Shown: positions 30,281 to 37,650 of the stretch, piece after piece | Numbering within the stretch: the first letter of the stretch is position 1 | Layout of the letters: every line of letters starts with the position of its first letter | Source of the DNA: Endozoicomonas sp965196975 | GTDB lineage: Bacteria; Pseudomonadota; Gammaproteobacteria; Pseudomonadales; Endozoicomonadaceae | NCBI RefSeq assembly: GCF_965196975.1 | Contig: NZ_OZ239981.1 | Location: 5,890,001-5,954,000 of the forward strand | Direction: 5' to 3' | DNA length: 64,000 nucleotides | Program-made: the position numbers and the translations under genes | Notes under the pieces: model-generated | Told to the model about the DNA's origin: nothing | Seen by the model: the letters and a program-made list of their open reading frames with translations, nothing else | The model's database searches: none

Positions 30281-31744
30281 TCAGGGGACTAACTGCTTTC
30301 GCTCATTGGATGGAGGGATATTCATGGACTCACGGTATTTGGCAATGGTTCGCCTGGCTACCTTGATTCCCTGTTCTCCCAGTATGGCCGCAATTTTATT
30401 ATCACTGAGCGGTTTGCGTGGTGTTTCCTCAGCAATGAGCTTGCGGATATGGGCTCGAATCGCTGTGGACGAACATTCACCACCTTCCGTTGTGCTGACA
30501 TGGCTGGAGAAAAAGTACTTGAGTTCGTAGACGCCCCGAGGGGTATGCATGTACTTCTGGGTGGTGACCCGGGAAATGGTGGATTCATGCATACCGACTG
30601 CCTCGGCGATATCCGCCAGCACCAGGGGCTTCATGGCTTCATCACCCTTTTCAAGAAACTCCTGCTGATAGGCGATAATCTGACTGGCGACTTTCATCAG
30701 CGTTTCATTGCGGCTTTGCAGGTTTTTCAAAAACCAGCGGGCTTCCTGCAGGTGGTTCTTCATGAACACATTGTCGCGGCTGTTATTGGCTCTTTGAACC
30801 ATGGAAGCGTAATTATTATTAATGCGCAGTTTGGGGAGTGCATCCGAATTCAGTTCGACAGTCCATCGTTCCTTGATTTTACGGACGGATATATCCGGAA
30901 CCACGTACTCTGCTTCTGTCTGATCAATCGTGCTGCCAGGTTTTGGGTTGAAGCTTTGAATCAGGCTGAGGGCTTCACGCAGCTGGTCTTCCTTCAGTTT
31001 GGCCCTGCGCATGATTCGTGCATAGTCACGGGTGCCAAGCGACTCAAGGTGAAGTGTGATCAGTTTTTCGGCATTTTTGAAATGAGGTGTTGATGGGGGA
31101 AGCTGACGGAGCTGGACCAGCAGGCATTCTTTAAGGTCTGAACTGCCACAACCCACAGGATCGAATTGTTGAACCCGATGTTGCAGCACGTTTACCTCTT
31201 CGATCTCCAGCTCTTCCAGCTGGGATTGAAGTGACACAAACAGGTCATCCAGTGAGCAGGTTAAATAGCCATCCGGATTAATGGCTTCAATGATGGCAAG
31301 GCCAATCAGCCGGTCCCGGTCACTCATGGGTACCATATCCAGTTGCCACTCCAGATGATCCTGAAGAGACTCTACAGAAGATGATTTCGCCAGGGGGTCA
31401 TAATCATCGTCGCCACTGCTGGCGGGCAGGCTGGAGTATACGTCGTCCCATGCTGAGTCGACGGGCAGCTCGTTTGGAATGCTTTCTGACCATTCCGCCA
31501 TCTCCTGCGGCTCAGGTTCTGAGGCTGCTTCACTCAGATCAACGAGTTCTTCCTTTCCTTCACTGCTGGTGGATGTGTCCTCTGTCTGGCTATCTTCGGA
31601 CTCCAGCATGGGGTTGGATTCCAGAGCTTCCTGAATCTCCTGCTGAAGATCCAGTGTCGATAGCTGTAGCAGTCGGATGGCCTGTTGCAGTTGAGGCGTC
31701 ATGGTCAACTGCTGGCCCATCTTGAGCTGTAAGGAAGGCTTCAT
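30281..31744 (-). CDS. rpoN: RNA polymerase sigma-54 factor
   Basis: A 487-residue alternative sigma factor. The N-terminal activator-interaction region MKPSLQLKMGQQLTMTPQLQ is intact, followed by a long acidic linker, the core-binding region, the HTH (AEAVGMHESTISRVTTQKYM) and the RpoN box ARRTIAKYRESM near the C-terminus. ATG 31744 is chosen over a TTG at 31750 because homologues begin MKxSLQLK. It heads rpoN-hpf-ptsN. The usual upstream neighbour lptB is about 15.5 kb away, so rpoN must use a promoter of its own in 31745-32000. Confidence 0.95.
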   Translation of the reverse strand: MKPSLQLKMGQQLTMTPQLQQAIRLLQLSTLDLQQEIQEALESNPMLESEDSQTEDTSTSSEGKEELVDLSEAASEPEPQEMAEWSESIPNELPVDSAWDDVYSSLPASSGDDDYDPLAKSSSVESLQDHLEWQLDMVPMSDRDRLIGLAIIEAINPDGYLTCSLDDLFVSLQSQLEELEIEEVNVLQHRVQQFDPVGCGSSDLKECLLVQLRQLPPSTPHFKNAEKLITLHLESLGTRDYARIMRRAKLKEDQLREALSLIQSFNPKPGSTIDQTEAEYVVPDISVRKIKERWTVELNSDALPKLRINNNYASMVQRANNSRDNVFMKNHLQEARWFLKNLQSRNETLMKVASQIIAYQQEFLEKGDEAMKPLVLADIAEAVGMHESTISRVTTQKYMHTPRGVYELKYFFSSHVSTTEGGECSSTAIRAHIRKLIAEETPRKPLSDNKIAAILGEQGIKVARRTIAKYRESMNIPPSNERKQLVP

Positions 31745-32118
31745 AGGCAACCGTATACCTTTACTTCGTTGTCCGTGGAGGCTGCAGGTGAAACTTATGA
31801 GTTTCTACAGAAGGATCAACCGCAGGCGGCTCAGTGTTGGCACGGATGTTGTTACGACTACTCTCCATGTGCGGCTGATTATAAACCCATAGTCGTTTCT
31901 GAAACCATAGCTTTAGCAAAAAATGTGCAGAGTTTGAAAATAATGAGTTTACCTGTGTTTTTTTGTTGGCTATCAGTGCTTTCCGCTTTGAGAGTTCGGT
32001 CATAACGACTGTCGGAATTGTTTAAAAAAAGTACTAGATCATTGTTTGACACTGGTCAATTACAAACATTAGTACAAGAAATAATCTGCACGAAATTTAA
32101 GCATTTTCAGGGTTTCGT
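31745..32118. other. Divergent intergenic region between rpoN and dcuC
   Basis: About 370 bases without a credible gene. It carries the promoter of rpoN (left) and that of the DcuC-type gene (right, with an FNR-type box at 32046-32059). It is also the rpoN-side edge of the island that separates rpoN from lptB; no att-like repeat is visible here by eye. Confidence 0.5.
32046..32059. promoter_or_regulatory. Candidate FNR/ANR-type box upstream of dcuC
   Basis: TTGAC-ACTG-GTCAA is a perfect palindrome matching the FNR consensus TTGAT-N4-ATCAA at 8 of 10 positions. It lies 60 bases before the dcuC start codon. DcuC is an anaerobic carrier under FNR control in E. coli. The same bases could instead be part of a -35 element (TTGACA). 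Confidence 0.45.
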
Positions 32119-33492
32119 GTGGATATACTCATCGTCATACCAGTGGTTGCACTGGTTATATACGCCATCGTGAAGAACTACAGCGCGTCGGCCTCGCTGG
32201 CCATTGCCGGCATTGTCTTGCTGAGTGCCGCAGCGTTGATGGGGGTAAAAGATATCCTGCCTGCGGCCAAGGCCACTGGCTTTATGCCTTTTGACCTGTT
32301 TGAACTGATGAACTCGGTGTTCAGCTACCGTATGGCCAGCCTGGGTCTGACCATTATGGCCTGTGGTGGTTTTGCCAGCTACATGTCACACATCGGTGCT
32401 TCAGAAGCCCTGGTTCGACTGGCCGTTAAGCCGATCAGCCGTTTCCGTTCTCCCTATATGGTTCTTGCGCTGTGCTATCTGCTGAGTGTAGTACTTCAGA
32501 TGTTTGTAACCTCTGCAACTGGACTTGGTCTGCTGCTGATGGTGACACTGTATCCAGTGCTGAGAAATATCGGTTTGAGCCCGGCCTCGGCGGTTGCCGT
32601 TATTGCTTCTCCTGCGGCGTTTGAAATCGGTGTGACTCAGGTTAATGCCAACTTTGCTGCCAGCCAGTCCGGACTGGAGATTACCGAATACTTCCTGGGC
32701 TATCAGGCCTGGATTACTGTGCCTATGGCCCTGGTGGCTGCAGCCCTTCATTTCGTATGGCAGCGTCGCTGTGACCTGAAAGAGGGCTATATTGCTGCAG
32801 AGCATGTCGGTGAAGGCATCGAACGTTCTGACGATGAGAAGAAAGAACCAGCCCCTGCATTCTATGCACTGCTGCCCATGATTCCTTTCTTCCTGCTGTT
32901 GATCTTTTCTAAAATGATGGTGTCGTCCATCAAAATGAATCTCGTCATGGCCATGTTGATCAGCGTATTTGCCGGCATGCTCTGTGAAGTGATCCGTTCA
33001 CGGAAAATGAAAGAGTCTCTTGAGGGCTTTGATCACTTCCTGAATGGTATGGGGGCGGTATTTGGTCCGGTGGTTGGTCTGATTATCGGTGCTGAAATTT
33101 TTGCCACGGGTCTGAAGCATATCGGTGCCATCGACTCCCTGTTGGGTTCTGCCCAGGGACTGGGTATCGGGGCTTCCGCCATGACGCTGTTTATGGCCAC
33201 GCTGATTGCCATTGCTGCCATTATGATGGGGTCTGGAAATGCGGCATTCCTGTCATTTGCGACTCTGGCTCCAGACGTAGCCAAGAGCTTCGGCGTTCCT
33301 GCCGTGGCCATGCTTCTGCCGATGAACTTTGCGGCTTCCATGGGACGTTCCATGTCTCCCATCGCAGCGGTAGTCATTGCCTGTGCCGGTATTGCTAAAA
33401 TCTCACCGTTTGAAGTGGTGAAAAGAACATCGGTACCGATGATTGGGGCGTTTATTGTCGGTATGGCTCTGCACCTGATTCTGTTCGTCTGA
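32119..33492 (+). CDS. dcuC: DcuC-family C4-dicarboxylate transporter
   Basis: A 457-residue inner-membrane carrier with about 12 hydrophobic segments. Family patterns include GLTIMACGGFASYMSHIGASEALV, SATGLGLLLMVTLYPVL, GSGNAAFLSFATLAPDVA and FAASMGRSMSPIAAVVIACAG. DcuC members carry succinate/fumarate-type acids mainly under anaerobiosis; related proteins carry other anions, so the substrate is by homology only. It starts with GTG at 32119. It is divergent from rpoN, with an FNR-type box in its upstream region. Confidence 0.83.
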   Translation: MDILIVIPVVALVIYAIVKNYSASASLAIAGIVLLSAAALMGVKDILPAAKATGFMPFDLFELMNSVFSYRMASLGLTIMACGGFASYMSHIGASEALVRLAVKPISRFRSPYMVLALCYLLSVVLQMFVTSATGLGLLLMVTLYPVLRNIGLSPASAVAVIASPAAFEIGVTQVNANFAASQSGLEITEYFLGYQAWITVPMALVAAALHFVWQRRCDLKEGYIAAEHVGEGIERSDDEKKEPAPAFYALLPMIPFFLLLIFSKMMVSSIKMNLVMAMLISVFAGMLCEVIRSRKMKESLEGFDHFLNGMGAVFGPVVGLIIGAEIFATGLKHIGAIDSLLGSAQGLGIGASAMTLFMATLIAIAAIMMGSGNAAFLSFATLAPDVAKSFGVPAVAMLLPMNFAASMGRSMSPIAAVVIACAGIAKISPFEVVKRTSVPMIGAFIVGMALHLILFV

Positions 33493-33501
33493 TTGTTATC
33501 C

Positions 33502-33528
33502 TCCCCCGCATTGCGGGGGATTCTGCTT
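33502..33528 (+). terminator. GC-rich hairpin after dcuC (probable terminator)
   Basis: TCCCCCGCA and TGCGGGGGA (33502-33520) form a strong stem with a very tight loop, 10 bases after the dcuC stop. It is followed by TTCTGCTTT rather than a clean T run. Confidence 0.6.
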
Positions 33529-33681
33529 TACTAAATACCTCCCGTTGCCCGTAAAAATGTATCCATTGGTGCTTTTTCGAACCACTGGAAGCGTATCGTA
33601 GACGATGTAATCCTCCCAGTTATAAATAATATTGAGTCATCGTCGTTTGTCTGGTATATCGTCCCCGTAATTCACCTTTGT

Positions 33682-33697
33682 TGTGATCTACCTCACA
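33682..33697. promoter_or_regulatory. Candidate CRP/Vfr binding site upstream of the first luxR-type gene
   Basis: TGTGA-TCTACC-TCACA contains both perfect CRP half-sites with the correct 6-base spacer. It ends 30 bases before the ATG of the LuxR-type regulator at 33728, so it may overlap the promoter. This suggests cAMP-CRP control of the regulator pair. Confidence 0.65.
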
Positions 33698-33727
33698 TTA
33701 TTTTAAGAATAACGTTCTGGGGGCGCT

Positions 33728-34531
33728 ATGGACGCACAGATGGTTCACAGTTCATTCCCCTGGCTGGTCAATTCAGTAACCGGCTTTGATACGTCAGAAA
33801 TTAACCCTCTTGAGTCCATACCTATAGCGATATTAACCCGGCAGATGCGGCTGACTTTCGAGCAGATGGGATTTAATGGATTCCTGTATTACGGGGTTTT
33901 GGATGAAATGCCAGAGTCAGCCCAGGAGACCCTATACCAGCCTCAGTGGAAACATGAGCATCGTTTTATTGGTACCATGGGGGTGAATACTCTGATCCAG
34001 TATCATCGGGAAACCGGTGGTGACCGCCGTATTCGGGAGCGCATTTTTTCTGCTCAACAGCTGTTTCAGCGGGAACCTCTAGACCACCGCATCCCGCAGC
34101 AACGGAAGGTACAGGATTTTTTTACCGCACTGGATGTTCATTCTCAATTGTTTGTGCCGGTTCATGGCCTAACGGGCAGAGGTTGGCACTGTCAGTTTAT
34201 GCTGAACAGCGGGCTCTCCGATCTGGAGTTGGCCAGCTGGCTGAAGGATCACCAGGTATCACTGCTTAACGCCTGCTTCTATTTTCATTCCTTATTAATG
34301 CGTGACTACAGCTACCTGTTCAATCCCTGGCTGATAAACGAGATGATCAGTGACCGGGCGCTGGATGTGCTGACACTGACGGCAAATGGACTGGGCAGTA
34401 AGGAGATTGCCGGCAAGATTAACCTCAGTGAAAAAGGGGTGAACTACCACCTGAACCATTTGCGGGAGCTGCTGGGGGCGGAGAATCGGGTGCATCTGGT
34501 GGCTGTTGCCAAAGATATGAGGATCATTTGA
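33728..34531 (+). CDS. LuxR-type transcriptional regulator (first of tandem pair)
   Basis: A 267-residue regulator. Residues 1-195 resemble a LuxR-type ligand-sensing domain in size and position (with GRGWHCQFMLNSGLSD). The C-terminal LuxR HTH is clear: RALDVLTLTANGLGSKEIAGKINLSEKGVNYHLNHLRELLG. The usual autoinducer-contact residues of AHL receptors are not obvious and no luxI lies nearby, so it is best seen as a LuxR solo. GGGGG precedes ATG 33728, and a near-perfect CRP site lies just upstream. Its HTH coding DNA is almost identical to that of the next gene. It stands upstream of the Tad pilus locus, a plausible but unproven target. Confidence 0.82.
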   Translation: MDAQMVHSSFPWLVNSVTGFDTSEINPLESIPIAILTRQMRLTFEQMGFNGFLYYGVLDEMPESAQETLYQPQWKHEHRFIGTMGVNTLIQYHRETGGDRRIRERIFSAQQLFQREPLDHRIPQQRKVQDFFTALDVHSQLFVPVHGLTGRGWHCQFMLNSGLSDLELASWLKDHQVSLLNACFYFHSLLMRDYSYLFNPWLINEMISDRALDVLTLTANGLGSKEIAGKINLSEKGVNYHLNHLRELLGAENRVHLVAVAKDMRII

Positions 34532-34588
34532 GCGTGATCCGGCGGTTTGTGTCATCCATACTTTACGTGAATCAATAAAAAGCCGTTT

Positions 34589-35395
34589 ATGGACAGCGCT
34601 ATTCATTCTTCTCACCGCCATCGTGCACCCACTGAATGGTCTGACCTTTCAGAGCACAGTCCTCTTGATGCAGAAACACTGGCGGTTTTGACCCGGCGGA
34701 TTCTGCTGAGTATGCAACAGCTGGGGTTCAGTGATTTTCACTACTATGGGTTATTTGACGCGGTACCGGGTACTGAATGCCAGGCTACCGATCATTTCAA
34801 TCTGGAACTGTTTCGTCGAACCCCCCAATGCCTCAGTTCAGAGGGCATTGATGTTGTGCAGCGGTTCTTCAGGGAGACAGACGGCGATGCACGTATGTGG
34901 CACAGCATCTGTTATGAACGGCAGCCGTTTCAGCGCAGTTTGGCGGACAGCGGTAGTCCTCAGGAACGGCGTGTGCTGGATTTTATGATGGCCCGGCAGA
35001 TACGCTCTCAACTATTTGTGCCTGTGTACGGTTATACCGGCAACGGCTGGCACTGTCAGTTCTTATTGAACAGCCCTCTGTCGCCGCAGGCACTGGCTCT
35101 ATGGCTTCAGGATCATAAGCAGGCACTGCTGATGACCTGTTTTTATTTTCATACCCTGCTGATGCGTGACTTTCACTATCTGTTTAATCCCTGGCTGCAT
35201 CATCAGGTGATCAGTGACCGGGCGCTGGATGTGCTGAAGCTCACAGCAAACGGACTGGGCAGTAAGGAGATTGCCGGCAAGATTAACCTCAGTGAAAAAG
35301 GGGTGAACTACCACCTGAACCATTTGCGGGAGCTGCTGGGGGCGGAGAACCGGGTGCATCTGGTGGCCATGGCCAAGGAATTGCGCATTATCTGA
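34589..35395 (+). CDS. LuxR-type transcriptional regulator (second of tandem pair)
   Basis: A 268-residue paralogue of the preceding gene, 57 bases downstream in the same direction. The sensor domains align throughout (both have GWHCQF and LMRD-(F/Y)-(H/S)-YLFNPWL) but have diverged. The HTH (ANGLGSKEIAGKINLSEKGV) is identical, and 98 bases are identical at DNA level (34388-34485 and 35252-35349). No clear Shine-Dalgarno sequence precedes ATG 34589. It may sense a different ligand while binding the same DNA sites. Confidence 0.82.
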   Translation: MDSAIHSSHRHRAPTEWSDLSEHSPLDAETLAVLTRRILLSMQQLGFSDFHYYGLFDAVPGTECQATDHFNLELFRRTPQCLSSEGIDVVQRFFRETDGDARMWHSICYERQPFQRSLADSGSPQERRVLDFMMARQIRSQLFVPVYGYTGNGWHCQFLLNSPLSPQALALWLQDHKQALLMTCFYFHTLLMRDFHYLFNPWLHHQVISDRALDVLKLTANGLGSKEIAGKINLSEKGVNYHLNHLRELLGAENRVHLVAMAKELRII

Positions 35396-35424
35396 TGCTT
35401 TTTATCTGAGGTATTCAGCCTGGC

Positions 35425-35464
35425 TTCCTGCTTTTAATTGAACTTTCCTGCTTTTAATTGAACT
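35425..35464. repeat. 20-bp perfect tandem duplication
   Basis: TTCCTGCTTTTAATTGAACT occurs twice head-to-tail (35425-35444, 35445-35464), 30 bases after the second LuxR-type gene. It is immediately followed by a sequence resembling an IS end (CTGTTGCAAAAGTCCTA at 35471-35487). Confidence 0.8.
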
Positions 35465-35470
35465 GAGAGG

Positions 35471-35801
35471 CTGTTGCAAAAGTCCTACAAGCATTGGAAC
35501 CGCGAAGTACACAAAGATCACAAAGTAATCTTTCAAAGCCTTCGTGCTTTTCGTGTCCTTTGTGGTTACCAAAAAACGCTAGACTTGCCTTTAGCCGCAG
35601 CTTCTTGATACGGCCCTGCTTAGTTTTTATTCCCGCCGGAAGACTTCCAGCACCATCGCAACGATGCAGACCATAAAACTGACCCAGGTCAATATTACCC
35701 CCACCCTGTCTGGCATTTTTGCCAGTTAATTTTCCAAGGCGGCTCTTCTACTATGGCCTCACAGAGCGCAGTTCGCGTTATGTAACAACGGAGAAAGACT
35801 C
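35471..35801. repeat. Intergenic repeat region before flp with imperfect inverted repeat
   Basis: About 330 bases without a gene. CTGTTGCAAAAGTCCTA (35471-35487) resembles the right terminus of the DDE element at 29167-29186. From about 35498 to 35571 the two arms (AACCGCGAAGTACACAAAG... and ...TTCGTGTCCTTTGTGGTT) form an imperfect inverted repeat of a type dispersed in many proteobacteria. A small hairpin CTGGCA-TTTT-TGCCAG (35710-35725) follows. The flp promoter must lie in the last 100 bases. Confidence 0.5.
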
Positions 35802-35975
35802 ATGAATGTTAAGCAATGGGTTAACGACTTCCTGAAGGAAGAAGATGGTTTGACCACGGTTGAGTATGCAGTGGCTGGTGGGGTGGTGGCGGCAGCTGTC
35901 GTAACCGCTTTCACTGATTTAGGCGGGCAAGTGAAAACTGTTCTTGAGACTATTAAAGCAAGTATTGCACCCTAG
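35802..35975 (+). CDS. flp: Flp-type pilin (Tad pilus major subunit)
   Basis: A 57-residue prepilin, polymerised into the thin Tad/Flp adhesive pilus. It has the Flp processing motif: a basic/acidic leader ending in Gly16 and then LTTVEYAV, with the conserved Glu-Tyr at +5/+6, followed by one hydrophobic helix (GGVVAAAVVTAF). GGAG lies 8 bases before the ATG. It is the first gene of the Tad locus and is processed by the TadV peptidase encoded next. The small size is normal for Flp pilins. Confidence 0.92.
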   Translation: MNVKQWVNDFLKEEDGLTTVEYAVAGGVVAAAVVTAFTDLGGQVKTVLETIKASIAP

Positions 35976-35990
35976 TCAGGATCCTAACCA

Positions 35991-36025
35991 GACCTCGTTC
36001 CCACGCTCTGCATGGGAATGCATAG
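35991..36025. repeat. REP-like palindromic repeat between flp and tadV
   Basis: GACCTCGTTCCCACGCTCTG then CATGGGAATGCAT; TTCCCA pairs with TGGGAA. This sequence type is widely dispersed in gammaproteobacterial intergenic regions. GACCTCGTTCC occurs again at the far end of the Tad locus (47254-47264). Confidence 0.55.
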
Positions 36026-36187
36026 GCTGAAGTGTTGCAGCATAACGAGATGGGTTCTCTTCCCAGACAGGCCCCCTATGCCTGCAAACCTGGGAATCCG
36101 AACTTACCTGACAGTTCTGCTGTTAACACTTCAGCTGATGTGAAACCAACCGAATCGATAACAACAAAACAACAAGAGCCCTCCGCC

Positions 36188-36754
36188 ATGAATACCCCCA
36201 ACAGCGACCAGCTCCCCATCCTGTTGCTTCTGGCGGCGCTTATTCCCGCCCTCTGGTATGACCTGCGTTACCGCAGACTGCCCAACTGGCTGACCTTCAG
36301 TCTGTTTATCATCGGCCTGATGATCAATAGCTGGCTGAGTGGTTTCAGCGGACTGCTGGATGCCCTGGGTGGCGGGTTCCTTTGTCTGGCCATGCTGCTG
36401 CCTTTTTACCTGATGAAAAAAGGCATGGGCGCTGGCGATGTAAAAATGGTGGCCGCCATCGGTGCGGTACTGGGTGTCAGGGATGGCGCGCTGTGCACGG
36501 CCGCGATCCTGATCGCCGGTGCCGTGCTGGGGCTGCTGTATCTCATCTACAAAGGGGGGCTGGTGGTTTCCCTGCGCCGTTACTGGCTCTGTCTGATGGC
36601 TCGCACCTGGTTGCTGCCGGCAGAAAACGAAGCCGCCAGCCTGCACTTCCCTTACGGTCTGGCCATCGCCTCCGGCCTGCTGATAACGCTCTATGGCGCC
36701 GGCGACCTGGCATTTATTCCGGCACTGTTTTCATTGAATGTGCCCATGGGCTGA
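36188..36754 (+). CDS. tadV: Tad prepilin peptidase (TadV/CpaA)
   Basis: A 188-residue A24-family aspartic peptidase in the inner membrane that cleaves Flp pilin and TadE/F-type pseudopilins. The two catalytic Asp residues are visible in ALWYDLRYRRLPNWL (near residue 23) and in the GxGD motif KGMGAGDVKM. About five or six hydrophobic helices are present. It lacks the methyltransferase domain of type IV PilD, as expected for TadV. ATG 36188 fits the family start; the frame is open upstream to 36032 but that stretch covers the REP-like repeat. Confidence 0.88.
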   Translation: MNTPNSDQLPILLLLAALIPALWYDLRYRRLPNWLTFSLFIIGLMINSWLSGFSGLLDALGGGFLCLAMLLPFYLMKKGMGAGDVKMVAAIGAVLGVRDGALCTAAILIAGAVLGLLYLIYKGGLVVSLRRYWLCLMARTWLLPAENEAASLHFPYGLAIASGLLITLYGAGDLAFIPALFSLNVPMG

Positions 36755-36868
36755 CCACCCGGAATAGCGAATTACTGAATAACTGCCAACGCCTGACGAT
36801 CCCGGCATTGGTTTTAAAAACGGTGTTTTAAAAGTCACCAGTCGTTCATGGCTGGCAGGAGCATAACC

Positions 36869-37594
36869 ATGCTGCAACGAACCCCGATGATGATTGCCCT
36901 GTCGGCCGTCATGGGCCTTGGCGGCGCCTGGCTGCTGGGGCAGTGGCTGGGCAGCGCCCAACCCGTTGAACGGGAGGCCGAAGAGACCGAAGTGATGGCC
37001 ATTGTCGTGACTGAAGATATTGAGGCCTGGGAAGCGATCACCGCAACCCTGCTGAAGCAGGTGCCCGTGCCGGCCAGCCTGCTGCCCCAAAAAGCCGCCA
37101 TCGAAGTGGCTCCCCTGGCGGGACAGTATGCCCAGGTGGATCTGTTTGCCGGTGAGATTCTGCTCACCGATCGGGTCAGTGCCCAGGTGCCTTCCGCACT
37201 GCTGGCCAACCGCCTGCAAACCGGTATGCGCGCCATGACCGTGCGAATCAACGATGTCAGCGGGGTTGCGGGTTTTGTGCAGCCCGGCAGTCGGGTGGAT
37301 GTAATCGCCAATGAGCGCAACAGCAGTCGCCTGTTGCTGGCCAACCGGGAAGTACTGGCCATCGATCAGGCCACCACCATTGAAGACGATAAGCCGGTGG
37401 TGGCCAGTACCGCCACCCTCTCCGTGACCCCCTCAGAGGCCACGCAGCTGGCGGGTGCCATTAATGGTGCGGCACTGTTTCTGGCTCTGCGCAACCCGGA
37501 CGAGGTGGACCCGAAACCCGAACCCAAACCGGTACCTGCCGGGCTGATTCTTCAGCGGGGTGTCGAAGGTCAGTGGATTCGGGTGAATCAGTAA
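36869..37594 (+). CDS. rcpC: Flp pilus assembly protein RcpC/CpaB
   Basis: A 241-residue periplasmic-facing protein anchored by an N-terminal hydrophobic helix (MIALSAVMGLGGAWLLGQWL). A SAF-like domain follows (VMAIVVTEDIEAWEAITATLLKQV...GEILLTDRV) and then the CpaB C-terminal domain (GMRAMTVRINDVSGVAGFVQPGSRVDVI). It assists assembly or stability of the outer-membrane secretin RcpA. ATG 36869 is chosen because CAGGAG lies 7 bases upstream. It is co-directional with rcpA. Confidence 0.88.
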   Translation: MLQRTPMMIALSAVMGLGGAWLLGQWLGSAQPVEREAEETEVMAIVVTEDIEAWEAITATLLKQVPVPASLLPQKAAIEVAPLAGQYAQVDLFAGEILLTDRVSAQVPSALLANRLQTGMRAMTVRINDVSGVAGFVQPGSRVDVIANERNSSRLLLANREVLAIDQATTIEDDKPVVASTATLSVTPSEATQLAGAINGAALFLALRNPDEVDPKPEPKPVPAGLILQRGVEGQWIRVNQ

Positions 37595-37650
37595 TATCGG
37601 TTAACTGTTTATTAACGTCTGTTTAAGACCGTGGCTATCCGGGGGGCGCA

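Noticed and set aside
35710..35725. TGGCA...TGC resembling a sigma-54 promoter upstream of flp
   Set aside because: The spacing between GG and GC is 9 rather than 12 bases, and the bases form a small hairpin instead.
36032..36187. N-terminal extension of tadV
   Set aside because: The extension covers a REP-like palindrome and lacks hydrophobic or family features; ATG 36188 fits the family start.
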